From Hofstenia miamia (lineage: Eukaryota; Xenacoelomorpha; Acoela): a stretch of 36,327 bases of DNA. The stretch's first letter is position 1. Each line of letters begins with the position of its first letter. The notes under the pieces are model-generated. The model ran no database searches. It saw nothing but the letters and a program-made list of their open reading frames with translations, and was not told where the DNA came from. A program made the translations under genes and the position numbers. The stretch is from contig SCFE01000100.1 in assembly GCA_004352715.1 (NCBI GenBank), positions 1,438,269 through 1,474,595 on the forward strand, given 5' to 3'. Positions 10,639-21,960 of the stretch are shown piece after piece.

Positions 10639-12346
10639 TAAAATTCATGAGCCACCTTTTAATTTTTATATTGGATTCAACATTGGCAATAAGCGCATAG
10701 GCATATAATTTTAAAATTATAACTTGGGCATTCATTGCAGATACGTTGACTTGTATGCACTGTTACTTAATTGTCCGTTTTTTTAAATTTCGGCTCCTAT
10801 ATTCCAATGTTTCGGTTCGAACTCTGACAGTTGAGTGAAATTTTGGAAAAGTATTGCCAGTATTCAATTGCATTTCAGAACCAGGGCCCTTAACCATAAT
10901 TTTGTATCCATTACCCCGAGTTGCTCCCCATTTAATTGCAATTTTAGTTGTCTTTGTTCAATTTCGATCTTTGTGACACATTTTAGCAGGTGTCATTCAA
11001 CTCAATCTTTGATTCAACCGAAATCATTCTTTTTGAATTCGAAAAGGACCAGTTCAATATAGAGTGGCGGATGCAGGATTTTTTTCATAACTCGTGACAT
11101 ATCTTTGCAACACACACTAGTAAATTTTCAAAATTGTCCAAGTAATAGGCGCGAATTAAAAGGGTGGCCCAAAACCCGTTCCCAACTTTGATGTATGGAA
11201 CAAAGCCTGCCATTAGAGGCTAGAAAAATTAATTTCAAAAATTTTATTTCGCATAACGCTTATCTCATTATAATATTTAATGAAATAGAAAATTTCTACT
11301 AATTTCATTTGTGATAGGCAAAGGTTGGATGCAATCATACACATAGACTTCATATTTTATTGAGTCCATCAAAAATTCAATTTTTCATTCAATTTTGAAA
11401 TTTTTTCTCAATAATTTGCATAGACTCAATTTTCAGGTTTTGACACAATTTTATCTCAATCTCTGCCCATTTTAAGAGATATTATTGGAAATAAGTGCGA
11501 CACATAATCATAAATTTTTCATCTAATGAAAATAAGAGCCATTGGTTCTAGTAGTTCATTGCTGCATGTATATTATCACCATACGCTATTGGAAGCATGC
11601 ACGGAGAAATGTTCTGCTTATGAAGAAGATTGACCAAACTTAGGGAATTTGAAAATCACGATTCAATTTTTTGGCTCAATTTTTAATCAAATTTTGCTGT
11701 TTTATATTCAATAGAATCCAAAACCGAACTACACATACTCAATTTCTTCCAAAAATATAGAATGAGATATACATTAGAAAATAAGTTTGGAACATGGGTT
11801 GCCTTCTCAAATGAATACTCCTGAGTATGTGGCTGGGGTGTAGGATGAGAATAATGCAAGAAATACTTATTCCTAGTTGCTTATTGTGTATGCCATAGTA
11901 ATAAATTTCATAAGAAAAAGTTTTTTCAACATAAAAAAAAATAAAGCCATCAATTTGACTTGCGTGATTTTAGTAGCACTAATGTCTACGACGTAGTACA
12001 TAGGTTAACAGGGTTAATAATAGACAGCTATGCTGTTTTCTATATCAAATTGGCACAAGGGAATGAAACAGCACCTAAAAATCAAATATAGTTCCTGTGG
12101 ATAGGCGTCACTGACCAGCCAAACAAGTTACCATATCGGATAAGCTCTTGATTTAGTACGACAGAATGAAAAACTTTTTAAAAACCTGCTTTACAGGGCT
12201 ATACTAATATATTTCTTCAAGATGTACTAAAAATTTCTTTTACGTATATGTACCACTTAATTGGTGTTCAATGATTGTATGATAGAATTCACAAATATTG
12301 ATATCTGCAACTTATAATACATACGAAATGCTTCAATATTCAATTG
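10639..12346. other. unassigned stretch; possible hAT-like end near 11062
   Basis: GTGGCGGATGCAGGATTTTT at 11063-11082 resembles the ends of CAGTGGCG-type hAT MITEs, but no matching right end or target duplication was found. A 75-codon plus frame at 10835-11062 has no recognised domain. The remainder is AT-rich with no gene seen. Confidence 0.4.

Positions 12347-12381
<35 letters not shown>
12347..12381. repeat. (TA)n-(GA)n microsatellite
   Basis: A tract of about 26 bp of TA dinucleotides is followed by GAGAGAGAG. Confidence 0.93.
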
Positions 12382-12803
12382 GGCCAGAATGTAACAATCA
12401 GGTAATTCTAATCATTTCCACAATAATCTAAAATATTATTTCAAATTTAGGTGAATCATAAATGAAGCCCGAATAAAAATCATACTGGGGCCAGTTGCAT
12501 CAGTGGTTCGAAAATTTTTTAATAAATAATATTATGATACAACATCAACAAATGCAAATCTGCTTTTAATTTTTGCATAAGGCCACGCGCACACAATACA
12601 ATTTTCCAAGGAGAAAATTTCTCAAGTGGGAAGAAATTTTAGTGTTTGGTATTTCAAAGCCAAATGCATACCGGCAATTTGGCCTTGGAAGTTTTACTTT
12701 AGAATAATCTGGCCCTCTGACAGATTTCACTCTGAAATCGTTGCCATAGAATTTCATCCAACAATATTAAGAATATGTTTGTTACATAGTTCTCACTCAT
12801 GCT
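12382..12803. other. unassigned stretch with overlapping short frames
   Basis: Short frames overlap on both strands at 12566-12856. The sequence GGCCACGCGCACACAATACA at 12582-12601 is unusually GC-rich for this locus and may be a dispersed-repeat fragment. No protein family is recognised. Confidence 0.35.
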
Positions 12804-13297
12804 CAGGGTTGGCAAATATAAAGCACCCCTTTTTTAAAACGCCTATTTCTTATTGATGTTTTTTAAAAGTGTTTTTTTACTAATGACAACAGCGGGTAAA
12901 ATTTTAGATGTTAAATGTTGCTGTAGTAATAATCGTATTCGAGAACTTCCTATGTCCACCAAATTTTCAGTTTAAAAATTTCGTGAAAGTTTAAGGGAAG
13001 CTACCGGAGGAGCTGGCAAAAATATCAGCCACGTTGATGTCGCTTGTGCAAGTTCTGCTTCCATAGAAAGGAGCATCAGCATTATTGGTCTCGCTCAGAC
13101 GGAGTTGAGAAATCGTCTTTCGCATGAAAAACTTCAAGAATTGGTCTTTGTTCAAACAGTCTTGAATAAAAAAAACTTTTCATGCCAAGGCCGTTTACGT
13201 CTTATTAATTGCCCAGGTGTTTTAAAACACTGTTTTTAATAGAATAAAACGCTTAAAACGTTTTTATTAATAAAAAACTTTTTTTTCAAACCTTCTG
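12804..13297 (+). mobile_element. internally deleted hAT element
   Basis: The left end CAGGGTTGGCAAA is a typical hAT terminus. The right end TTTCAAACCTTCTG is its imperfect inverse. Subterminal AAAACG and GTTTTAAAAC motifs occur near both ends (for example 12838, 13218 and 13244). About 130 bp of hAT transposase C-terminus remains inside at 13030-13170. The flanking octamers CTCATGCT and CAAGTGCC agree at only 4 of 8 positions, so the target duplication is eroded or the end is mis-set. About 500 bp in total, far short of an autonomous hAT (about 3 kb). Confidence 0.68.
13030..13170 (+). pseudogene. hAT transposase C-terminal dimerisation remnant
   Basis: The translation contains CASSASIERSISIIGLAQTE, then LRNRLSHEKLQELVF. 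This matches the hAT C-terminal dimerisation block, in which an (A/S)ER(S/V)FS motif is followed by a basic segment and the L...EK...LVF helix. A conserved aromatic of the ERxFS motif is Ile here. Only this exon-sized part survives, inside the deleted element at 12804-13297. Confidence 0.78.
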
Positions 13298-13436
13298 CAA
13301 GTGCCCCAAATCAGAATGGATGTTCGAAAAAGAAATCTTTCAAAGACAGATTTCTGATAGAAAGGGTTGAGAAACAGTAGTGTTGGTAAAGATCATAACA
13401 AGGGTGAGATGGTTATGCATTAGCTTTTCATTTTTC

Positions 13437-13437
<1 letters not shown>

Positions 13438-13471
<34 letters not shown>

Positions 13472-13624
13472 NNNNNNNNNNNNNNNNNNNNNNNNNNNNN
13501 NNNNNNNNNNNNNNNNNNNNNNNNNNNNNNNNNNNNNNNNNNNNNNNNNNNNNNNNNNNNNNNNNNNNNNNNNNNNNNNNNNNNNNNNNNNNNNNNNNNN
13601 NNNNNNNNNNNNNNNNNNNNNNNN

Positions 13625-13657
<33 letters not shown>

Positions 13658-13658
13658 C
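13438..13658. repeat. (AT)n tract containing an assembly gap
   Basis: AT dinucleotides on both sides of 153 N (13472-13624), with GT interruptions on each side. Open frames spanning this are artefacts of the repeat and the N run. Confidence 0.95.
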
Positions 13659-14255
13659 CTGAAAATTGATCCCCTCCTATCAAGATTTCTTGCATAACCA
13701 GCCCAACTAGTAGCAGAAAGTTTAGGCCCGATACTAGTTTTTCCCGAAAAATGTTCATTTTCTTGAAAAATATAATGGTTGGATTTCGTTTTTCTTCCAT
13801 ATCCATAGTTTTTCAATACATAATAATGAACAAATAAATTTGCTTGTATTTTAATTACACTAAAACATTGTTGTTCATGCACATGTCTTTTTAATGCGCA
13901 AATTGATTTACAAAACCGTATCTGATCAACAAAATTTGGAGATTTGAAAGCTATAATAAAATGTTCCTATACGAAATACTGTATGAATTAAGTCCAATGT
14001 TAATTATCAACTTAGGTCATAGCATGAGACAAGAAATCATTTTAAAATTGAAAGATACAATTCCTATGTCAACAAAGTTATCATCTTATACTGTCAAAAC
14101 TATTTTTTCCATTTTGTAAAAAACGATTTTTTTCAATTTACACTCAAAGTATTCAATATTGAATTGTCAAATACTTCTTATATATGTGAATGACAAGGAC
14201 AAATCCAAATCTGCATATATACTTTGTTGAATAATTTGCCAGAATTTTATTAATG
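13659..14255. other. AT-rich stretch with no recognised gene
   Basis: Between two gap-bearing microsatellites. No coding motif or repeat structure was seen. Confidence 0.45.
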
Positions 14256-14265
14256 TGCATATTAA

Positions 14266-14267
<2 letters not shown>

Positions 14268-14299
<32 letters not shown>

Positions 14300-14361
14300 N
14301 NNNNNNNNNNNNNNNNNNNNNNNNNNNNNNNNNNNNNNNNNNNNNNNNNNNNNNNNNNNNN

Positions 14362-14396
<35 letters not shown>

Positions 14397-14406
14397 ATTA
14401 TTATTA
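14268..14406. repeat. (AT)n tract with assembly gap, then (ATT)n
   Basis: (AT)n, 62 N (14300-14361), more (AT)n, then about five ATT units at 14391-14406. Confidence 0.95.
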
Positions 14407-16085
14407 ATTCATCGTTTTCGACAAAAATAATGATTGGTTAGCATCAGCCAATTATTTCTAAATTGCAATGCTTTGTTAACATTTTTGAAAACGTATTTAA
14501 ATAGGCGCGCATTAGTTGTTTTAGATATTGTCAACAAAGGTGAGAGCAGTATATTTATTACCTAGTGTATGACTGCATTTTCAAGAAATTGTTTAAGATA
14601 TTTACTTAATTTATTATCAACAAATTTTTTAAAATTTGTGATTTGTTCTTATGTTAATGTTCTTCTCGAAAACTTCTTTTCAGATATAATATTAGAAACT
14701 ACATTATTTTATGAAATTTAAATTTTTCAAATCATTTTATCAATATATTTAATTTTAATTTTAATTATATATATATATATATATATAATGTTTTAATCAT
14801 CAAATTGAAAAGTGGATTTTAAAATATCTTACATTACAAATTAGCAGCATATTAAGTATGAATTTCAAGTTTATATAAAAAAATTTTGACTCGTATTTAG
14901 GAATTTCTTTCATAGCATCTAGATCCTTTAAATGTGCATATATATGCAGTGCTTAGAAATTTGATGAATTTGTATTAAAAAAAAATAAGGAATAGTTGAA
15001 CATCTCCCAACGCTTAGACTAACTTTATCACACATTTAATAAAATCATATGAACTTATAGCTTGATTAATCAATTTGGATGAAATGTACAATGTAAGAGG
15101 TCGCAATCCCGAGGGTTCCATTATATTTCTATTTCAGATAAAGCGCCCCTTACCATTGTATTTAGTGTCTGTATTTCTGTGATATACTTGTACAGGATAT
15201 TCCAAAAATTGTGCAAAAATAGCTATTGTAATATGTTTATTGCATAATGGAAAAGTCTATGTTTAGAAATAGATGCACTGCTAAAAAAATATTTAATTTT
15301 TTTATAATCCCTTCGAAAAATGGTGACCATTTTGTGCAAACTGTGTAAGTCTACTGAAATTTTCACAAAACTTGTATTATTTCAGGGCGAGTTTGAAAAA
15401 GATTCGATTTAAAATGTCCCAGCAAACAATAATCACCTGATCTAAAATAATTAGTAATAGATTACTGTATTTAATTTTTCACACTATTATTGCTTAAGCA
15501 TTTCTACTAACTATGCCAAAACCAAGCAGTCAAACCATGTTTGCGGCATGACCTTCTTTCCATGTCAACATTTTTTCTACTAAGTTATCAAAACTTGCAT
15601 CACCACCATCAGTACAGACTTCATTTTTACTTCCAACAGCATCACATCACATTTCTTTATCTGTCAAAGTTAAATTTTAATCCCTTTACACAGCTTCATC
15701 TGGAACACTGGCTTATTCAGATTCACTTGTCAAAACAAATCTCCCCTTTCTAATATAATTTTAAATGAATTCAGGCGTAATTATAATGATGCATGGCTTA
15801 CATGAACATTGCAATTAATACAGATAATGGTAGAGAGAGAGAAAGTAAACCACAGCCTTAGACTGTTTTAATCATTGAATGCAAACAATGTAGTAAAATT
15901 ATTTTTTAGCAAAACATTTTCTGTCACTTAGTTATAAAATTTGTTGTAGTCCTTGATGAGTTATTGAATTCTAGAAGTGTCAATAAATTTTTAAGCGTTT
16001 AGATATTTCAAATTGTAAATATATTCATTAATTTTTCGATTTTCGTCAAGGTATTTTTCAATCAAATGGCACATTTGCATATCAA
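14407..16085. other. AT-rich stretch with no recognised gene
   Basis: Contains a short (AT)n at 14766-14787. A 70-codon plus frame at 15541-15753 has no recognisable motif. No structured repeat was found. Confidence 0.45.
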
Positions 16086-16419
16086 TTAACCCTATTTCCA
16101 CTAGGGATTGTTCAAAATCTGTGATGATTTCAACAAAAAATTTTTAAACGCCTATATAACTCACAAACTAATGAAAACTAGAAACACTACAAGCTAAAGA
16201 ATTGTCTTTTCTTCCTCTTTAGTCTAAAATTTTCGGCCCTGCTCAGTAATTCAGGCATAACTACAAGCTTTATCACATATCTTTAACTTTGCATGAGCGG
16301 GTCCTGCCCAATAGATGCGTTTATTTATAAACTTTCAATATATATTTACAAAATTGGATATAAGTGTTCGAAATGCGGACAAATTAATTTGTTAGGAAAA
16401 AGTAACACTAGTGGGTTAA
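16086..16419 (-). mobile_element. piggyBac-like MITE, copy 3 (reverse orientation)
   Basis: The structure is TTAA-CCCTATTTCCACTAG ... CTAGTGGG-TTAA. The TTAA at 16086-16089 and 16416-16419 is the target duplication preferred by piggyBac transposases, and the ends begin CCC and finish GGG. Read on the minus strand, GTGTTACTTTTTCCTAACAA and CATCACAGATTTTGAACAAT align with the ends of the other two copies. It lies about 400 bp upstream of the GPCR start codon and has no coding capacity. Confidence 0.82.
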
Positions 16420-16719
16420 TCGTTTATTTGCGGTAATTAATTACACCTGATAGAGCTTTACAAATTTTTCGAAAGTATCAGACTATCACAAGGATTTAAA
16501 ACATAATTATAATACCTCATTAGCTTCAAAGATTAATTCATATTTTCTTAAATTTGAATTAAATAACTGAACGCTTTGAAATCTATAAAGTTAAATTCTT
16601 CGTCATAGAGATTTTCGAAAACATTGGAAATTTTCTAGTGAAAGAATATATATATTTATATCAATTCATTTGAAAACTGAAGTTTGAAAGCATTCTGATT
16701 GGCAGATCTAAGGCTATGT

Positions 16720-16720
<1 letters not shown>
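16420..16720. promoter_or_regulatory. upstream region of the GPCR gene
   Basis: About 300 bp of AT-rich sequence between the MITE and the microsatellite upstream of the receptor. Several TATA-like strings are present (for example TATATATATTTATAT near 16650), but with this composition none can be singled out as a promoter. No other gene seen. Confidence 0.25.
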
Positions 16721-16751
<31 letters not shown>

Positions 16752-16752
16752 C
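16721..16752. repeat. (TA)n microsatellite upstream of the GPCR
   Basis: TA dinucleotides with one CA interruption, ending about 70 bp before the start codon. Length variation here could affect the promoter or 5' UTR of the receptor, but that is inference. Confidence 0.92.
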
Positions 16753-16824
16753 CGCCTGTTCAAAATTTACATACTTAACATTGGTATTTAGAATAACGAA
16801 TGCTCGCATCACAAGAAAGTTGCA

Positions 16825-17091
16825 ATGAACAATACAGATGTTAGGGAACTAGAATATACACTAGTGAAGTATGTCAACTTGCTCGGAGTTATCATTTGCC
16901 TGGCAGGTGTGGCCTTGAACTCCTGCTGTTTCTTGACTGTCATCCATCTAAACATTCGAAATTCAGCTTTGACACTAATCAAATGTCAAGCAATTTGCGA
17001 TACTGTAGCAATTCTTCATGATGGAATCTTTGAACTTGGAGGAGAATTTTTTCGTTTTAATATCCGCAATACCAGTGTTATTTTTTGCAAG
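16825..17091 (+). CDS. rhodopsin-like GPCR, exon 1 (residues 1-89)
   Basis: Begins at the first Met after an in-frame TAG about 40 bp upstream, so the start is well supported. It encodes a short extracellular N-terminus with an N-glycosylation sequon (NNT, residues 2-4) and TM1 (about residues 16-40) with the conserved Asn in ALNSCC (N32). TM2 follows (about 47-69) with the conserved Asp in ICDT (D59). C88 at the head of TM3 would pair with the Cys in extracellular loop 2. The donor site is TGCAAG|GTAACT at 17091/17092, in phase 0 after K89. The open frame runs only three more codons into the intron before a stop, which supports the splice. Exon 2 is at 17857-18468. Confidence 0.85.
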
Positions 17092-17856
17092 GTAACTGCT
17101 TAAATGGCTAACATGAACTTCAATCTTAGCTTTTTAATATTTTACAGAATCACTCATTTGATAAAAAAATGAAATATTAACAAATGAAAATGAATCAAAG
17201 TATGAAATACATACTTGTACATTAATTGATTTTTTGTATCTAGATCCATCATTCCATTTCCATAGAATTCCTATGAATCAATCCATTGGATTTCTAAAGA
17301 TTCACGGATTTTTAAAAAGCAAGTCGTCAAACAAAATTAATTAGTATTACAAAATATACACAAAATTAGTAGGGCTCGGTGGTATGCAGTACTTATCATA
17401 ACATTTTCCTATAACGCAGTACTTTCGATTGATAAAAAATAAGAACAACACATTTTTGTACACTATAATCATTAACTTTGTTGAACGCTATTCTCTAAAT
17501 TTGCATGTATTCTTATTTGTAAAACAATTGAGAAGAATTCATCATTAATTTATTTGCTGTAAGTTTTTTAACCGCTACATATAGTTTCTTACATAAATGC
17601 TAACCCATATCCAACCCGAATTTGAATGATCCTTAAATATGAGCAAGTAGTTAACTTTATAGATTTACAACATTTCTTCAAATTCATTTCTTTGGTGTTA
17701 ATGTGAATACTAACGTTCGCTGCATCCAAGTCAGGAGCATTTCCATTCCTGAGTAGATAGATAGCATTGACTAACATGTTAAATATTAATTAATGCGAAT
17801 TTTAAATGTACTGACATAATTTCAATTCCGTAAAATACTGCGTTAATGCTATTTAG
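17092..17856 (+). other. GPCR intron (765 bp, GT-AG, phase 0)
   Basis: Starts GTAACT and ends TGCTATTTAG, with pyrimidine-rich character weak but present. It is AT-rich with no recognised element. The 62-codon minus frame at 17589-17777 has no motif and lies wholly within the intron. Confidence 0.78.
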
Positions 17857-18468
17857 GTACTTTCTCTTCACAATTACGGTAGTAATTTCGCTGCATTCTA
17901 TCACATGCTGTTTCTTGCATTTGATCGAGTGGTTGCAATACGGTTTCCAATATGGTACAAGAACAATAGCACTCCACGACTTGGTTATACAATCAGTGCT
18001 TCTGCTGTAATATTTGGTTATACAATAAGCATTCTCAATCTTTTAAAATTTACGATTGTCGACTCAGAATGCATGCTAAAAGCTAGTGCAGCATTTATCA
18101 ATTGGTATACAAGCATACATGTGCCAATTTTTGCATTTGTTGTGCCTTTTACAGGAGTTTTATTGTCCAATGTATATTTCGTCTATTTCTTACATGTACG
18201 TAAGAGCCATAATTCGTTAGAGCGCCGGCTAACGATCATGCTCTTAACTAACAATGTAGTTTTTTGTATTTTAATCATTAGTGCTGTAGTGTCTAAATCG
18301 GTAAGTCACAGGAATAATCTTGACAACATTGTCATAAGATTGGCTTCTCGAATGCAATACATCATGGTAATTACAAATTCATCCGTAAACTTTGTATTTT
18401 ATTTAATAAGCGGGCCAATGTTTCGTAAAGCATTTCTTAGTATTCTCACACAACCATTCAAAAAATAA
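17857..18468 (+). CDS. rhodopsin-like GPCR, exon 2 (residues 90-292)
   Basis: Joins in frame to exon 1 to give 292 aa, short but within the class A range. It contains TM3 (about residues 88-111), ending in DRV (112-114), a variant of the DRY motif. RFPIWY in intracellular loop 2 follows, then TM4 (about 133-153) and Cys161 in loop 2. TM5 (about 175-200) carries Pro186. Intracellular loop 3 is very short and contains LERRLT. TM6 (about 213-235) lacks the CWxP motif. TM7 (about 250-274) has NFVFY (267-271) in place of NPxxY, then GPMFRKAF as helix 8. The TNSSVNFVFYLISG block is typical of FMRFamide/neuropeptide-type receptors. The likely role is a plasma-membrane receptor for a peptide or small ligand; the ligand is unknown. 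A lineage-specific orphan receptor is equally possible. No stop or frameshift in either exon, unlike the transposon relics around it. Confidence 0.86.
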   Translation, partial: VLSLHNYGSNFAAFYHMLFLAFDRVVAIRFPIWYKNNSTPRLGYTISASAVIFGYTISILNLLKFTIVDSECMLKASAAFINWYTSIHVPIFAFVVPFTGVLLSNVYFVYFLHVRKSHNSLERRLTIMLLTNNVVFCILIISAVVSKSVSHRNNLDNIVIRLASRMQYIMVITNSSVNFVFYLISGPMFRKAFLSILTQPFKK

Positions 18469-20679
18469 TATATTATTCTATTGCCTGTCATTTCATACAC
18501 TTCACATTGCATTCATCGGGTAAGATAGAAATTTCCAATTATTGGGGTAGATAAATGAGTCACTTGCTCTAGTACAGCAATCCAAGAATGATCTAGATAA
18601 GTTATAGGATAATGGCTAAACTTTAATCGTCAAATTTCAGCAATCTGAATATCAAGCACAATTTGAAAATTTTGAAAAAAATCTAATATCTTACCATTTA
18701 TGTTTTTTCTAATAAGCTATTTGTTATGGTAAGGATTTCCATATATCTATTATTTGACAATATGCTTTTCAAATAAAAAATGTCTAGTACTTATCACCAT
18801 GTATGCCAAACATATAAGTTAACAGAATATTAGCTACGATACTGGCCTAGTTCAAAACAGATACTTATTTTTTATTCCGTGTTTGAAGTTATATGATAAT
18901 GAACACATAAGTTTCTATATATTTTCTAGTATGAAAATATTATTTTAAATATTTGAAGAAATTTAAAACCAGAAAGCTAAGATAATCAAATGCATAAAAT
19001 GAAAGTTTTAATGAATAAATTAGACTTAGGTATTACTCTAAAGTCAGGTAGCATAATCAACTTCATATCATCCCGTTTAATACTTGGGAATTTTTCATCA
19101 AACCGATGTTTTTAATGCATAGTAGACATTTATCGTTAAAACAAAATGTAATATACAACAATTCAAATCATTAGTTATTAAAAATATTTTAGTACAGCAC
19201 TTTTATTATACCCAGAACAACGCACTTCGAAAGTAATGTAATACTGTATTGTACTTTAAATATTGTTTTAGAAATATTTTTGGGAAGCGTTCAAATCTTT
19301 GAACATAACTTTCAAAACGTGTCTAATTATGTTGATATAATGTCAAAAATTTGTTTCTGTTATTCGAAGCACTGTGTATTTAGGATGTAATCTGTTACTC
19401 TTTGTATGTTTATTATGAAGTACTAGGTATCCAATGGAGTTAAAAATTGAAAGGAATATTCATTTGTAATTTAATGAATAAATTAATTGTTGCAGCATTA
19501 TATTTGATTTAGTTTATGTAAAATTTTTGTGCTATATTTAGCGTTCAAAACATTCTACTTTCACAGTTGATATAAATTAAAACTTTAAAATTGTAAAATT
19601 TATTTCAAATCAAAATAATATAATTTCAAATACTACCTAGCTCTAATTATGCAAAAACAGTATTTGCATGTGATAGGATGATGTACATGTTAAACTCCTT
19701 GGCTAATATTCGTTGAAATCATTAAAAATTTAAATTACTTTCTTCTGTTTTAAGCCATACACATAATTAAGAAATGTTTTTAATGAGATTCATAAAAATC
19801 TTTCTCTAGTTGTTATTATTAGGTTTTTATTACAAACTTTTTGAATGTTTAAAGATTTTCTACAAATAAATAAATATTCATCACGTATTAATATATACAA
19901 ATTATGCTACAAACAAAATCAATAAGCCCATGAAACAAAATAAAAACAACAGTTATCAAAATAAAATTACAAATGTAATAAAAATTTTTTCAACTTTTTA
20001 CAATTCTTTGAATATCCAAGATTGTGCTGACTTTCATTTTAAAGTCCTTTTGAATTGTTCAGCTCTGTTTAATTGTCAGCATATTCTGATTAAATAATGC
20101 ATTTGTTCAAGATTTGAATTAGTCTTCTTTGCTTCATTCAACTCAAAATTCGTCAAATTATAATGCTAGTTATAGTGATGACTTTCAGTATAATCAAAGT
20201 AAATGCTGGAAATTTAAATTATAACAAATTAGAATAGCATAATCAATCCATAAAGTCTATTAAGCAAAATTTGGCACTACTCTCCCCCAATATAGGAATA
20301 AAATTTAAGTTTCCCAAAGGCCCACTTGTGACAGAGGTTCAGAACACACGTAAGCATTATCTACGTAATTGTTTCCATTTGTCGTAATCACTTAACATTT
20401 CTTGTATTGGAGTATCGGATAAGAAATGCATTGTGTTCGAAAGTTCTAGATATCATTTGCTTGAAAATACAGGTTGTGTATTTTTTTCTTTAGAAATAAT
20501 CTCTTTCAACATGGTATTTGTCTTTGATACAATATCTTTACAACATGAACAACACCAGGTTGGTTAAGCAACTGTTTCCTTGAATATAGGAATAATTATG
20601 TTTCTACAATGCTGATCAAAAATTTAGCATAATGGCTGTTATTTAGCATTACACCCTATAGATGATATTATTTAAGAAA
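18469..20679. other. downstream flank of the GPCR, no recognised gene
   Basis: AT-rich. An AATAAA hexamer at 18772-18777, about 300 bp after the stop codon, could serve as the receptor polyadenylation signal, but such strings are common at this composition. No protein motif, RNA gene or repeat array was recognised up to the Tc1 relic. Confidence 0.4.
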
Positions 20680-21010
20680 AAAAATAATTCGAAGATGTAG
20701 TGCTTTCCAACATAATGGTTCGTTGCCACACTGCTGGGTTGGTGAACATCTTGCTTGAACAAAATGATGTTAATATCCTATCATCATGGCCTGGAAGTTC
20801 TTAACCTCAATATGATATAGAATTGTTGGGCCCTGTTAAAGAAAAGGATTGCAGATCTATATCCTTCATCAGAAGAAGATCTGATAGAGAAGATCAATCA
20901 GGTTTGACTAAACAATATCACACTGGAATACTGTGGTACTCTTGTGCAGTCTATGCCAGATCATATTGAGGCAGTGCTAAAGGCAAAAGGTGGTTCAACT
21001 AAATACTTAT
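20680..21010 (+). pseudogene. Tc1-type transposase C-terminal relic
   Basis: The best block is SMPDHIEAVLKAKGGSTKY at about 20949-21007, the near-invariant end of Tc1 transposases (R/D-hIEAVLKAKGG-TKY). It is preceded by DLYPSSEEDLIEKI and NITLEYCGTLV. Upstream, a CHTA block near 20730 and SSWPGSS near 20785 recall the catalytic second-Asp segment and the W-P-x-x-SPDLNPIE segment, both degraded by stops and frame changes. Only the C-terminal third is visible. A cut-and-paste DNA transposon, long dead. Confidence 0.82.
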
Positions 21011-21543
21011 ATATACTAATAATATTACTCTTACCATTTTTAACTTTTTGTTAAGATATACCTACCTGGTCTATTGGATTTTACAATATGAAAAACTAGG
21101 ATTTAGCAAATATATAATGCCTTTGGCCAGTATGGTATATTAATTATAAGTTATTGACATCTTTTTATCAACTTGAATATATGCATGGAGTCGTCTTTGC
21201 AAGTACTGATCCCTTTGATGTCCAAATACATGAAGTCATATGCTTTGATTGTGAATTTGACAATAAAACAAAGTTTCGCACAAATTTTTTGTAGCTACAT
21301 TATAGATAGATTCACTAAAATATCAGTTAAGTACTTGGCTAAATGCAAAAAGGTAACTAAATCTATTTAACAATAAATCAGACTAATCTAGGGAGTAAAT
21401 GTTTTTATAGCATTTTCGACTTAAGATGTTTCTTGCTAAAGACAAGATAAAATGTTAAATTTTTAATATTTTATTTGATATTTTTGAAACAAAAAATAGG
21501 ACTAAGTAGAGAAATATTCATTTAATTTTTGTCTCTGGAAACA
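21011..21543. other. AT-rich stretch between two transposon relics
   Basis: A 65-codon plus frame at 21173-21370 has no recognised domain. No element boundary could be identified. Confidence 0.4.
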
Positions 21544-21960
21544 TTAACATTTACTAGGATCAAATTCGATCTTAGCATTAGATTCATTGATTGTTATTGA
21601 GAAAAGTAGTTCAAAAGGAGAATGTTGTGAAATTTTCCTTGATTTCATATAATGGAATGTATTCAAAATATTTTCGAAATCTATGGTATTGCAGCTGCAT
21701 TGAGGTTTAAGTTGTTGAGTTGATGTTGTACCATTAAGGTTCCAAATAGGATTTAATTTGATTTGAATGGCTAAAAATCTTTCAGAAGCAACATTACTTA
21801 TAGAAAGTATTAGAAACATTTCACAGATTGTAGCAATATTGGGCATTGCTTTGTGTATGTGGCTACATACCATAATCTTGAGGAATTCTTTCGGAGAGAA
21901 CCAAAATGATAATTATAATCATCTTTAAATAATTGACCTACAACATTCACAAATACCTTG
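21544..21960 (-). pseudogene. hAT transposase C-terminal relic
   Basis: A 109-codon minus frame carries AMPNIATICEMFLILSISNV, then ASERFL, then TIDFENILNTFHYMKSRK. This is the order seen in hAT transposases of the ZMYM-like group: YPNI...L..LPVS-ASxERSFS, then a basic helix, then IDFEDIINxFAxxKxRK. Homology extends upstream in other frames (FSPKEFLKIMV near 21880). The SxxERSFS motif is degraded to VASERFLA. It cannot dimerise or transpose as it stands. Confidence 0.75.

Noticed and set aside
10835-11062. 75-codon plus frame, and a helical-looking minus translation of the same stretch
   Set aside because: The minus reading (KIEIEQRQLKLQLNGEQ) has a coiled-coil feel, but it is short, interrupted and matched to no family.
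240-12520. Shared GGTTCGAAAATTTT strings near 260 and 12500, considered as tRNA-derived SINE B boxes
   Set aside because: No A box at the right distance, no poly-A tail and no target duplication.
12566-12856. Overlapping frames on both strands
   Set aside because: No motif on either strand. The right end runs into the hAT element at 12804.
13340-13882. Long frames of YIYIYI plus unknown residues on both strands
   Set aside because: Translations of (AT)n and of 153 N. The same applies to 14253-14441 and 30769-31095.
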